From positions 248,001 through 312,000 of the forward strand of contig MU006241.1 in the NCBI GenBank assembly GCA_010093685.1: DNA of 64,000 nt, in the 5' to 3' direction. Below are positions 10,611 through 21,463 of this stretch, in pieces. Made by a program: the position numbers and the translations under genes. Under the pieces are notes generated by a model. That model was given only the letters and a program-made list of their open reading frames with translations. It was not told where the DNA came from and did not search any database. Each line of letters starts with the position of its first letter. Within the stretch, counting starts at the first letter, position 1. This DNA is from Ophiobolus disseminans. Taxonomy: Eukaryota > Ascomycota > Dothideomycetes > Pleosporales > Phaeosphaeriaceae.

Positions 10611-12086
10611 CTAACACCTATTCATGGGATTCGCCAGCCTCCACCTCTCCACCACAGTAGCTAGTTCATTCTCCCCGCCAACGTTCCCTGGGAACACGAC
10701 ATACGGCAAACCCGGCCATTTACTCGTCAGCTCGTCGCATCTCCAGAGAGGTACGCCGGGCGCTGCTTGGCCTACGATCGTTGCTCGTTTCATACCCAGA
10801 GCTTTTGTGGCCATGTCGCTGCTTGTGATGCCGCCTTTTGCAATCACGTACCGAGGCTTGGTATCAAGTCTAGTAAGAAGTGATACAAGAGATGCCGCGA
10901 CGATGGAGCCAATGTCTAGTGACGAGCGTTCGTCTGCGCCGGTGATGAGGTTGCGGGATGTCATTACTAGCACGTCTTTCGGGGAGTAGAGATAGCGCTC
11001 TGCGGTCTTCAACGCGCGCTGTAGTTCTCCTTCTCGCGTGCTCTCGCTTTCCAGGAGTTTGTTGACGTCAAGCTCGACCGTGATGAGCTTGTCCTTGCTG
11101 GTAGCGATCAAAGACTTCAATTGCGCTGTCGTTTTCGGAACGTATGAGCCTGCAATGATCAGACCACCAACGGAAGAGTCCATTCTGAGTTGTCGCGCGG
11201 TTATGGGTGGGATGGGCGAGATGCCTAGTCGCGCCGACACGAACGCTGCAGCGGAGCGGAAAAGGAACTTCTTGCCTTGCGCAGAGGCTTTGAGTATGCC
11301 GAGGACCACGATGTCCATGTCTTCTTCTGCAGCTGCGTTGACGACAAAGACTGTCCGCTTCGGCGCAGCAAGGAGTATCTCGGCAATCTTGTCACGGCCA
11401 CCCTCTCGGATATTAGAGAGGCTCAGCCCTCTGACACAATCGCGCGCGATAGCTCCTTTGCTCTTCTCAACCACCCAATCGGCAAGGTGGCTGCTCTTGA
11501 ACCCAAACGTAGCATCCCTTGCGAACGGTGTTTGACCTGCGGGCACAAGTGTGTCTCCCTCTGCCACATAGTGTACGTCATCGATTGTGTACCGTCCGCC
11601 TTGCAAGAAGAATGGCGCAAGTATCCATGCATCGCTCTCTCCAAGTACTTCTTCCACTGCCTCAGGCTCGACAGGAAAGTGCCCTCGGAGTGTAGAATCG
11701 CCGCGCAGCACGACCTCGAAGGTCTTGCCAGCTTGAGTTGCAGCTTCCTTCAAGTTGCGACATATCTCGATTGTGAGGTCTCGTGCGGCGGGTGAGTGCA
11801 AGGCACGGGAGTTTGTAAGGATGAAGAAGCCACTGCCAGACGGCGTGTTCTGGAACTCGGTCGTCAGGACGGAGACACTCCACGTCGTGAGGACTGCTAT
11901 GTCATGGCAAGTCTGAGTGCCTGTGGGATCGTCATCGAGCGCTACTAGGATCGGTACGTCTGGATTTGATTGAATTTCGTTTCGCGTTTGCAATCGTAGT
12001 TCTTTGGACGTTGTGGGTAGAGGTGGTAGAGACGTGAGTGCTTCGCTCAGCAAAAGTGGTGTGGTGGTGGTATCGGATCTCTCCAT
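10611..12086 (-). CDS. four-carbon acid sugar kinase (OtnK/YgbK, DUF1537 family)
   Basis: A single exon encodes 491 residues. The N-terminal sugar-binding domain carries LVALDDDPTGTQTC (about 48-60) and LRGDSTLRGHFP (about 126), both hallmarks of the family. The C-terminal nucleotide-binding domain has YVIAKGGITSSDMA (about 412) and the end motif VVFPGNVGGENEL, where a GN-x-GG-x-x-x-x-L pattern is typical. Bacterial members phosphorylate 3-oxo-tetronate (threonate/erythronate catabolism). Fungal homologues are widespread but less studied, so the substrate is inferred. The family is sometimes fused with an aldolase or dehydrogenase in fungi; here it stands alone. Gene order gives no pathway clue. 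Confidence 0.85.
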   Translation of the reverse strand: MERSDTTTTPLLLSEALTSLPPLPTTSKELRLQTRNEIQSNPDVPILVALDDDPTGTQTCHDIAVLTTWSVSVLTTEFQNTPSGSGFFILTNSRALHSPAARDLTIEICRNLKEAATQAGKTFEVVLRGDSTLRGHFPVEPEAVEEVLGESDAWILAPFFLQGGRYTIDDVHYVAEGDTLVPAGQTPFARDATFGFKSSHLADWVVEKSKGAIARDCVRGLSLSNIREGGRDKIAEILLAAPKRTVFVVNAAAEEDMDIVVLGILKASAQGKKFLFRSAAAFVSARLGISPIPPITARQLRMDSSVGGLIIAGSYVPKTTAQLKSLIATSKDKLITVELDVNKLLESESTREGELQRALKTAERYLYSPKDVLVMTSRNLITGADERSSLDIGSIVAASLVSLLTRLDTKPRYVIAKGGITSSDMATKALGMKRATIVGQAAPGVPLWRCDELTSKWPGLPYVVFPGNVGGENELATVVERWRLANPMNRC

Positions 12087-12513
12087 GGCATTGGATGTAG
12101 TAGCTGACGTGTATGTTTCTGTCGCGATGTTATTGCAAACATGATTAGCTTCGTGCAGTGAGCTATGTTGCTGACGCCGTCAAGCCTCGGAAACATTGGT
12201 GGGGTATCGGCCTTCACGCCGAGCTGTACCCCTCAATTTGGGCAACTGCTATGGTGTTCCAACGAACGACTATCCTGCAATCAGGAAGATTGATGGTGGA
12301 CGTGTGTCTGTTGGACAATATTGCATTGTGTAATCGACTCGGCTGGCGTCGTCCTGTTGAAGATGAGACGCGACGCGCTGAAGCGCGGTCAATCCGACTC
12401 GCTTGCGGGATGACTAAGCCTCGTCACTCTCAAGTCGTGCTCATGATTTGCTGAGTCGAATACACCTCGTTCTTCAAGGTTGTTTGCGATACCACGGTGA
12501 ATGAATTGCTCTC
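12087..12513. other. intergenic region upstream of the sugar-acid kinase
   Basis: This is the upstream region of the kinase gene and the 3' flank of the Zn2Cys6 factor. An open frame at 12158-12454 on the plus strand shows no recognisable protein. Nothing else is seen. Confidence 0.45.
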
Positions 12514-14707
12514 TCAGAAGCCGAACCCAGTAAAGTCCAGGTCAATGGTTCCAGTGTCAAAATTCAAGAACGAGGAGGTGCCGAAGTTGAACACATCATC
12601 GAAGCTAGGCCTATTCGTCTCATCCGAAAACATGCCCTCCCCGGTTGCGAGCGGTGTAGTAGCGTTGGTAACTGGTGCTGCATACTCTGTGTTTGACACG
12701 GTACTGCTATGCGCAGCTAGTTCGGTTTGAGTCGCTGATGGCATCGTCTTCTTCGCGAGCATCTTCTCCAGTCCTTCAGCCATAAGATGGACTAGGTGCC
12801 ATTTCCCGACCGGTGTAGATCGAAACTGCTGCACGGCTTTCGTGGCTAGATCAAACACCACGGCGTCTTCGATGTACTGGCCGGAGTATTGTCCCGCAAT
12901 TTTCAGTAGGAATACGCAAGCGAAAGCAATCATCGAGTGGATATAATGCGGTATACCAACTAAACCTTCGCGAATGTCGTCATCTGTCAAGATAATCTCG
13001 ATGATTGAGGTTGCTGCAGTGACGGCGGCTACAGCACTGGACTGGAAGTAATGCGGCACAGGAGCTCCTTTCAGCCCGCGAAAGACGTGGGAGTGAAGAT
13101 GCAGCTTCGATAGATGGTGATGAAGAATGACACCTTTGGTGGGAAATTCGCCGATACTCTCGTGGAGCTCTATTTGCATTAGCTATTTTTCTGCGCAAAC
13201 ACAGGCTCTCTTGCTTTACTCACTCAAAAGTTCAGAAGACCAAAATCCAACCCACTGGTCAATCTGACGGCTGAACTTCTCGAACTGTGGTGCGAAAGCT
13301 ATTGGTATGGGTTCTCCGGTATCAGGTCCAAAAAGCTCGCGAGCGTTGCCCATGATAACCAGCAGAGCCATTTGACTGACGAGACGTTTATCCGACTCCG
13401 TACATATTGGGCTTCTCAAAATCTCTTCCCAGCCATTGACCGATACGTCGTCACGTACAATTGAAGAGCGACCGTAAAGGATGGAGAGATGGCGATCGCA
13501 GATGTATAGAACGTACCAGATTCGTACATTGTTCATGGCTTCTTCATCGTGGTTTCTCAACACTTGCTGATAGCTGCTGCTAAGATTGACCTCCATGGCG
13601 CGTCGGATTGCATAACCACTCAGCATCCACGACAGATCATGGAGCCAGTACGAAGCAACGCACATTGCTCGCATGCAATCTTGGTTCATGCGGGGATCGA
13701 ACATGGATGCTGACATTAGTCTTCGGAATTCGCGCCCGCAGGTCGCATACAGATGGTTGCTATTCGGATCGTGCAGTGCGGCGACTGTGCAGACGCAAGC
13801 GGTCAGGACTGAAGAGCCACGACGCATGCTGTCTAGATCTCTGTAGCTACCAGCTCCAATCTTGTACATGAAATGGTCAATTCTGTTCACGAAGAGACCC
13901 ACCAATCGGTCAGCATCTTCAATGCTGACAAGGCCCCTAGAGATAAAGTCGTTTATATGAGAAGTACCGTTTCGCTCGACAGAAAGTTTTCGCTCGCCAG
14001 GTGAGTCATCCGAGCGAAGTGTTCTAAGGCGGGTGATCTGATAGAGGGAGTCAATAGGAGCATGAGGAAGTCCGGCTTCTTTTGGTGATAGGCGTGGCGA
14101 GTCGTCGTACGACGGCATCTCGTCTTCACGATCTACCGATTCGTACTGATAGTCGTCTTCTAGTAAGTGAGGTGTACTAGTCTGTAATGGCCGTAGTGAA
14201 GGCAGCGACAGTTTCTCTAAAACCTGTTGCAGTGAAGAATGAATTTGGCCAAGATCGCCGATAACTGTGTCTTTCCATCTACCCTCGTTAGCAGGTTTGT
14301 TGAAAGATGAACACTTCACGCTGTCTTTCTAGCGCGTCTCCCTCTGATGCAAGCCGTCACATCTTTTGTGGCGGAGCATGGCCTGCCAAACTTACTGTGA
14401 TCGTTCCTCGATGAGTGTCTGCAAGCTCTTGTTCAACACACAAGACAAGCTGCGCTCGGTACATCGTTTACAGGGCGGTCCACTGTCGGTCATGATGCAT
14501 TTGATCTATTCTCGGATGAGTCAAATGCTACCAAATTTTCTCCGAATGCCACACCTTTTGCTTTCGACATGATGCGCATGCCTTGACTTTGCGTGATATG
14601 GCCGGAATATTAGAATCGAGCGCGACATCAGAAACCCGAGGTCGTGACGCTGGCGATGCAGATGTTGATCCATTGTTGGCTTGGGACCAGGTTCGCTTTG
14701 GAGGCAT
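12514..14707 (-). CDS. Zn2Cys6 fungal transcription factor
   Basis: Four exons, complement(12514..13169, 13224..14278, 14396..14505, 14555..14707), encode 657 residues. The DNA-binding cluster is split by the first intron. Exon 1 ends in VKACASCRKQK and exon 2 begins IKC, then PPCKRC and LSC, which restores the C-x2-C-x6-C...C-x2-C-x6-C pattern at about residues 41-69. Intron 1 is 49 bp, intron 2 is 117 bp and intron 3 is 54 bp, all GT-AG with CTAAC/CTGAC/CTAAT branch points. A leucine-rich dimerisation segment follows (LGQIHSSLQQVLEKLSL). The fungal-specific middle homology region has RRAMEVNLSSSY and WYVLYICDRHLSILYGR. The C-terminus is Thr/Ser/Asp-rich and may be an activation domain. The regulated pathway is unknown. 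Confidence 0.85.
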
Positions 14708-15580
14708 AGCGTGGGGCTCGCAAGAACTCGCTGAAGTCAGTTAGAGGAGATAGTGGCAGCATTCTCCGTATGCGATTATGCTGGCTTCTGTAACGAGAGA
14801 ATCTCGTGTTCCGAAGATTCGCTGAGTCAAAGCTGGAAGTCTTTCGCACAGCCCTAGGTGCGATCGCCGTTCGGCCAACACCATGGTTGTGATTGGTCAG
14901 CAATGCGATTGAAGAAGATCTTGTTCAATGTCAATGGCCACATCATTTCACAATATGAAACAATGCATGTGTAGGCTTTCTATATGAGTCTAGAAGTGTA
15001 ATTAGACGTCGTGATGTATTCGGTATGTGAGATCGTGATGCCCCGACACTGAATATTGACAGCGTACGCGCGGAAGGCGCAACAACACCACACAGCTACC
15101 TTCTGTTGGTCTTCTGATCTACTGAATATCGTGGACGCGGACCACAACCCGTGGAGGATGTCAGGATGATATTGCAGTGGTTCTCGAGGGGCGCCTCATG
15201 ACATCAGCAAGTTTAGGCGATCAGCAAGGCGTCCAGCACCCAAATCTACGAATCACGACAAGCCCGCCCCCCAAACATCATCTCTCCGTCGCGCTGCGCC
15301 GCCCTCTCCACAGCCTCGCATTAAAATAGTGTGTGCTACCAGGTGCTATATGCTCGCTCTGATGTCCCGCTATTCGTAATCCTACCGTTCTCACGCCGCA
15401 AATATCTTCACAAAGTGCACCAGGCAACCATCTCAATACCGACCAGCCTTCAGCCACACGTTTCAGGAAAGTACGTGGCACGCATCTCGTGTTAGAACGC
15501 AACACAAAATCTCGAGTCGTCTACGTTATACTCTCCCAGGTCTTTTATCATATTCCAATCTCCTTGCTGTACCTTCTACA
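14708..15580. other. divergent intergenic region, Zn2Cys6 factor / ZZ-finger gene
   Basis: 873 bp lie between divergent start codons. Short open frames (14628-14903 minus overlaps exon 1 of the factor; 15278-15505 minus) show no family features. No repeat or RNA gene is evident. Confidence 0.5.
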
Positions 15581-17440
15581 ATGGCGTCGCCAAACCCCAA
15601 CCAGCCTCCACATCAAGGATGGACAAGCCAGCAATATTACCAGCAGCCGCTTTTGCAACAACCAGATCGTCGCTACTCGCAAGGTTACCCACCAAATCAG
15701 TCGTACTATGCTCAGCCTCAGCCGGCACAATATGTACAACCATACTATGGAAGTACAACACCCGCACCTTTCATAGCAGAATTACCTGCGCCGCTTCCAC
15801 CGGGACCTCCAACGATAACTTCCGACCAGCAGTTAAAAGACGATGAACTACTTGCGCATAGGCTGCAGAACTTGGAAGTTGCGGAGGTCAGAAAGAGGTC
15901 AAGTAGCGCAGTAAGCGAACAACAACGGCCAATTAGGATGGCGCCACCCGGTGCGCATACCCACTCGCCACTACTCCATCAGGTTTCTTCGCTATCATTA
16001 CGGCCCCATTCTGTAAGCATGCCAACGAACAACGTACCTTGGAGCCCAGGATCCTTCGGCCCTATGCCGAATGCGCCAAGTCCTAGTTCTTTGCCGGAGG
16101 TCGTTGTCGCACCACGCGCTGTAGATCCGTCCAATGACCTACCAATTCCTGTGCTTTTAGACCAAAACACCGTCAACCTTCCACCGTTGGTGTCATCGAA
16201 TCTTAATTCTCTTAATGCATACCTGGAAGAGCACCGTCAAGTGCCATATCCGCCGACTTGGAGACTAGGTACGGTCGTTGCAACGTTCTACGCCTATACT
16301 GGCAGCAAGATAGCGCCTGGATCAGACTGGCTGTTCAGGCAAGAAGGTTTCACATGGCGAACGATCAGACCCACCGAACATGCATACAATCCTTCCGCCC
16401 CATCGTATAGCTTCAAGTTCGCCTACAAAGGCGGAAGCTTCCGTGACCCGAGATACTCCTGGTACATGACGATCCCTGATCATAGCTTGGACTCTGCCAA
16501 AAACAAATCAAAGCATAAACAAAAGTCTTGGACATATGACCTCCGCTTAGATTTGAATAACGGCATGCGGAAGACTGAGGTCCTTGGTCATGGACGCGAG
16601 AAGGCCATTCTCACAACCTACATCCACGCAGCAAACTACGATTCTCTGCGCTTCATAGCACCCGATGGCCGGGCCTATATGTGGGTCACCAGCGCCAAAG
16701 TCAGTTCTGTAAACGGCTCGCGGTACGACACCCTACGGCACGCACTCTTCGGCGCAACAGGCCATTTCGCAGACCCACTATACGGCGAGATAGTAGCAGA
16801 CCACACTTTCTGGGACGGCTACATAGACGAGAATGAGATTCACATAGGCGTGAAATGCGACGGCTGCCAGATGAAGCCCATCAAAGGCCTTCGCTGGAAG
16901 TGTAAAACCTGCCACCACCACGACGTATGCGAAGAATGCCGACGGCTCATCGTCTCAGGCGGATTTGGCGGCTCGATGCAACAATCATGTGTCTTATCAC
17001 TAGTCTGCTTACCCGACGAAGCGCTGTACATCCGCTCTCCGACCGTCGATCCCGCACTCGTAGTCGCAACACTACAGGTTCTGAAGGACTGGGAGCGCCA
17101 CACTCTCCGCGACGAAAAGCGCATGAACATCAAGGGCTTCATGGCGAGTGAGGAAGAGGCAAGGAAATATGATTTGGGCATTATGAGCTATTGGAAGGCG
17201 GGCGATTGGGATAAGAAGAACTCGGCGAATGAGAGGATGGGCACGATGGTTAAGGCGAAGAGCACGATGGCGGCGTTTGAGGGGACGACAAGTGCGTTGG
17301 GAGGATTGGTGGATGCTGGGTTTGCGCTGGCGGGACACGGGACGCATGGTGGGACGCATGGAGGAGATGGAGGCGGAGGAGGATCTTCGGGTGGAGGAGG
17401 TGACGGTGGCGGTGGAGGTGGTGGTGGAGGAGGATCATGA
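15581..17440 (+). CDS. ZZ-type zinc finger protein with Pro/Gln-rich N-terminus and polyglycine tail
   Basis: A single exon encodes 619 residues. Residues 1-75 are rich in Pro, Gln and Tyr (YQQP, PPNQSYY repeats), then a Ser/Pro-rich linker follows to about 190. A globular domain of unknown family covers about 200-410 and includes AYMWVTSAK and YDTLRHALFG, which resemble the tubby-like C2/scramblase-type fold only loosely. A ZZ finger follows at about 427-460: CDGC, WKCKTC, HDVCEEC. ZZ fingers bind N-terminal degrons or modified histone tails. The last 35 residues are almost pure Gly with His, Ser and Asp, encoded by a GGT/GGA-rich purine-strand repeat at 17340-17437. Function is unknown. The low-complexity ends suggest self-association, which is inference. 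Confidence 0.72.
   Translation: MASPNPNQPPHQGWTSQQYYQQPLLQQPDRRYSQGYPPNQSYYAQPQPAQYVQPYYGSTTPAPFIAELPAPLPPGPPTITSDQQLKDDELLAHRLQNLEVAEVRKRSSSAVSEQQRPIRMAPPGAHTHSPLLHQVSSLSLRPHSVSMPTNNVPWSPGSFGPMPNAPSPSSLPEVVVAPRAVDPSNDLPIPVLLDQNTVNLPPLVSSNLNSLNAYLEEHRQVPYPPTWRLGTVVATFYAYTGSKIAPGSDWLFRQEGFTWRTIRPTEHAYNPSAPSYSFKFAYKGGSFRDPRYSWYMTIPDHSLDSAKNKSKHKQKSWTYDLRLDLNNGMRKTEVLGHGREKAILTTYIHAANYDSLRFIAPDGRAYMWVTSAKVSSVNGSRYDTLRHALFGATGHFADPLYGEIVADHTFWDGYIDENEIHIGVKCDGCQMKPIKGLRWKCKTCHHHDVCEECRRLIVSGGFGGSMQQSCVLSLVCLPDEALYIRSPTVDPALVVATLQVLKDWERHTLRDEKRMNIKGFMASEEEARKYDLGIMSYWKAGDWDKKNSANERMGTMVKAKSTMAAFEGTTSALGGLVDAGFALAGHGTHGGTHGGDGGGGGSSGGGGDGGGGGGGGGGS
17340..17437 (+). repeat. GGN-rich simple sequence encoding polyglycine tail
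   Basis: A degenerate GGA/GGT/GGC triplet array in the last codons of the ZZ-finger gene. It stays in frame to the TGA stop. Such arrays are prone to length change by slippage. Confidence 0.7.
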
Positions 17441-17849
17441 GCAAGGTCTTCAAGGTATCTCCCTTGCAAGATGTCTCTAACGCATCTTCATATTATGTCT
17501 GTTGCGAAGCAATTGTAAATGAGAGAACCTTCGCGACAATTGACCGGGTGCATTCAGATTAAGCTACTATCTGTCTCATATCTATGCTGTACTCTTCGTA
17601 TGCTTCAAACTGCACGGTGTCCATTACAGATATGCTATATGTCGTTGATGTATGCATGCGCTGCCACGCCATGAACACGCTAAGGTAACAGGCTGTAGTA
17701 CAGAAAGGAGGGGATTATTGCTGTCCGTGCTTCTTTCATGTCTTTGAACAATGCTGGGGCCTCATCTACAAGCACCTTCGCCATTTGTTCGATTTTGGGA
17801 TGCCTGTTGACCAGGTCTGGTAGCCTGGAAGGTGCACTGTCAGTGTTTG

Positions 17850-20087
17850 TCTAGCAGGTGTTGCACATTCAAATCCCCTTACCTTTGTCTGCTGAGCCAG
17901 TCTTTTTCTCTCTCTTCTTCATAAATAAGACCTTCGTCGAACGGCTGCAGAAGCGCAGCTAGAGACAGCATGAAACTGGAGAGTATTTCCAGATGACCGC
18001 TCCTGTCCGCATGATGAGAGGACGGGTCTAGATTGTACACAACGTCGGCGTAAGAGCGTGGTGGGGTGTGGCTTGAGCTTGAACCCCCCTCAGTACGAAG
18101 ACTTCCATGTGCCAAGGATCGAGCGTCCGATGAATACTGACAGCCAAAGGCTGTCTGGGCCTACATAAACTCTGAGAGTCATCGCTCGTACGACCATTCT
18201 CACATGTCTCAGAAAACAATCTCGTGTCTACGTCAAGCCATCGCACAAATCGAGCAAAAGAGTGATCATCGAATACACCGTCTGTCCCCATCGCAACCCT
18301 GCCGAGGATCTGGGGGAGTGCTGGAATTCTTGCACCGAGAGCAGTCAGTATTATTCGTCTGTTTCCATCCCATGTTGAGGCCGTAGCGAGGACATGGTGA
18401 AAGTGAATTCCGCGTACCTGCCTCTGATTTCCGAGAGGTCAAGTCCAAAGCGAGGAGCGAGCGCAACAGACTCCCATCAGGATCTTCCTTATCACTAAAA
18501 TGAACCAGCCATCCCCTGTCTACCAAACATCCCGAGTAAGTCATACGTTTAACTGACATGCGAATTCTTTCTGAAGCTAGGACAGGGTGCCAACTGCAAT
18601 CAGCTCCTGGGCCTCTGGGATCGCAAACGTTGCTGATATATATACCAGGTTTGGTTATCACCAAGTAGAGGTCCCAGGATATGTCCGCGGGACCTTCGTC
18701 GTTACACAATAGAGAAGGTTCCAGATCGTGTAAGGCAATGCCCTCCATGGCTTGAACGAGTTCAGTGACAATGTCTTGAAATCTGCACCTTACCCCACTC
18801 GTAATATTACCAATGCGATGGTGCAGATTAACGTAGCGATGGTTGTGAGGCGCGCGTAGATAGTCAGATACGGGGATCTCCGGCACAATCCCGACCGGAG
18901 CTACATCTCCATACGTCATTCTGTCTATCCTGAAAAGATGCGGATTGATAAGATTTGCGGTCAGAAGTCTCGGTGGCGTGATAGACCATACAGATTGTTT
19001 GTTCTGCAGCTTGGGGGTTTCTGGGAACGTTAGGGAAGTAATGTGTTCCCCACCAAGCGGCGATACGTGGTCTTCAATCACAGCCACTAGCTTTTCAACC
19101 TCTTGACCTTTCGTTAGCTTCAAGAAGTTTCCACTTGAAGCCAGTCCGCGTCTGACCCAGGCTCTGATACAAGTCATAACCATAGTGAGGCCCAGACTCG
19201 TGGCTTACCTGAAGTCATGATCGTTAGGTCGGGATATACGATTCCGGACGTCGCTTGGTGTGCAGACAGAAGCACATGACGAGAGCTTTTGTTCGCCAAC
19301 GCAAGTCTCAAGTTAAAGTGTGATAATCTGCAGGGGCGAAGGGTCGGCCGGGTTGGCAACAAGCTCCAATTCGGACGTGCTGCCTTTGATGATGTGAGAG
19401 CATAGCGCAAGCCTTATGCACACTGTTACTGTTCCGATCGCATAGTAGACGTATCCATATGACGAAAGACCAACTCCAGTTGAATGGCTTATAATCGCTG
19501 GCGCCGCAGTTGCGGTACCCTGTAGTATAATACCCACAAACGCCCACGTTCTCAATTCTCCATCGCGTAGCTTGAGCCCTGGGATGTTGAAAATCAGGTT
19601 CGGGGCTCCGGAGAACACGTTGTCAGGATAGTGCACATCTTTTACAGCCTTTTGATGACTTGATGCATCAACCAGGATGTTGAAGTCCAAAGCAGCTCGA
19701 AGGGTGTAGGCTATGAACACTCCATACTGGTAAGCAAGTACTATCTGTATAATTGTTGGAGCTCCATGTAGGCGGATAATCTCATGCCCGTTCCACATCT
19801 CGCACACTTCTTCAGAAGTAGACGACAGCAGCTCGGCTTCGGCTGTCGCCCTCGTTTCACGCCGCTCACGCGAATTGTGCTGACAAGAATAGTCATGATA
19901 CCCAATGGACCCATAGCTCTTAGGATGTTGTCGGCCCAACCTAGGACAGGCCGAGGAATTGTTTCGTTACTTGTTCTCCGAAAAGCGCGAGTAGTGGTGC
20001 CAGGTTGGAAAGAAGGTTATTCGAGAAGCTGTCCCCCGCGAAGGTCGAGCCTGTCGAAGAGGCGTTGCGAGGTGCGTGATTCGACAT
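17850..20087 (-). pseudogene. decayed gene for a large fungal membrane protein of unknown function
   Basis: Minus-strand blocks match in order a large family of fungal membrane proteins. The start at 20087 opens with MSNHAPRN and leads to LLALFGEQVTKQFLGLS. The frame then breaks before LGWADNILRAMGPLG and again before ETRATAEAELLSSTS, where about ten family residues are missing. A TAA interrupts PLQIITL/LETCVGEQ near 19313. A further membrane stretch is missing before MTCIRAWVRRGLA (near 19170). Later blocks to about 17880 are still spliceable (an intron near 18300-18420 joins into VAMGTDGVFDDHSF). Two frameshifts, a stop and gaps make a functional product unlikely. Assembly errors could explain single breaks but not the missing pieces. 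Exact ends are uncertain. Confidence 0.55.
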
Positions 20088-21463
20088 CGTGAGCAACGCG
20101 TGATGGGAAAGGTTTTTTCGGCTCCAGAATTATATGCATGTTCGTCAAGGTGAAATGAGATCGACTGCTGCGTACGGATTGTGCACGTAGCCGGCAAGGT
20201 CAGACGGTTGTGGTTTGTACTGCGTCTAAGTAGAGCACATTGGCTTGACTCATAGTACTGAACAGCGGTTGTGTGAGTCGCGTCAAACGATGCACAGCGC
20301 GTGAACCCAATAATTCCTCGTTACACATTACACAGCATGCAGTACGTCTCATTGTATCCTCTACGGTATTGCTCGTTACTGACCATTGCTGTTGTGTAAC
20401 TCAAGGTTGAGACTCCGAAAGTGATTAATCCCCCAATTACGGTTGATAATAATGCGCGTGGTGTTCTCTAGATGGGCTAGGTCACACGAAACTAGCCAAG
20501 GGCAGGTGCGTCGCGATCATGGTTTCTTTCGGAAAGAAGATTTGATTACTTGCTGAAATGTTTTAAGAAGAGTGACGCTTGAGGAAGCGACCACGCGACT
20601 TGAGCGGTGAGGAGGGGCTGGCGCACCCACTTTCTTTTTCGCGCTATATTATAGCGCCTTGGCAACGCAGAGCACGTCGTGGAGAGCACTTACTTCCATT
20701 CAGCGGCAATCTTCTTGTGCTATCATTGTTTCCAGAAAGTAGGCCAGATAATAGCCATCGAAGAAATCTGAGATCTGACGGAAGACTTCATGCCAAAAGA
20801 ATAGAAGGCGAGACTGGAATGTACGTGGTTGGGCGAGGACGGTCTATGCACCTTCCCAACTGATCAATCACGAAGCCCTTGATTCAACTTGACAGTCGAA
20901 GAACATCGGATGTTCTTGGTTGTGCTGCACAAAGAGCTGGTCGTTCTAGTGAGGTGGTTCAAGACAAGTCCTCAGGTATCAACAACACCATGACCAAATT
21001 GCCAGGAGCATAGAGTCCTAACGGAGAAAAGCACTAAGAAATGATCCGACGTCGGGGCCTATGGGCATGGATCTGGAGACCTGATGGCTGGCATGCTTGC
21101 ACAGTATCGTGGATATGCTAATGATGGAACACTCCGGCATCTGGGAAGCGAACACATGCCGGACTGTGAATCAAATTGCGATGTGTCCCTTGCGCATTGG
21201 CCCACAGCAAAGCCTCTACAATATCTCTTACCTAACACGTTCGCCGGAAAGGTTTGCTCGAAATCATTGAGGTTGGTAAAAGGGGTGTATTTACTTTTTC
21301 GAGCACTGCGATCTCGTCGCAGGTTTGAGAAGTCTTATCCGGCTAGCATGAAGCGTCGCAAAGCCCCCGATTACAAAAAGAGCAGGTTACAGCTAAGATC
21401 TGTGCTACAATCAACCACTACTACACGCGTTCGCTTCCACGAAGCGTGACCTATCAGTCGGAC
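20088..21463. other. intergenic region, no gene recognised
   Basis: About 1.4 kb between the decayed membrane-protein gene and the APH-like gene. Open frames at 20579-20863 and 21084-21449 do not resemble proteins I know. The second abuts the APH-like gene and could be 5' untranslated sequence. No repeats are seen. Confidence 0.4.
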
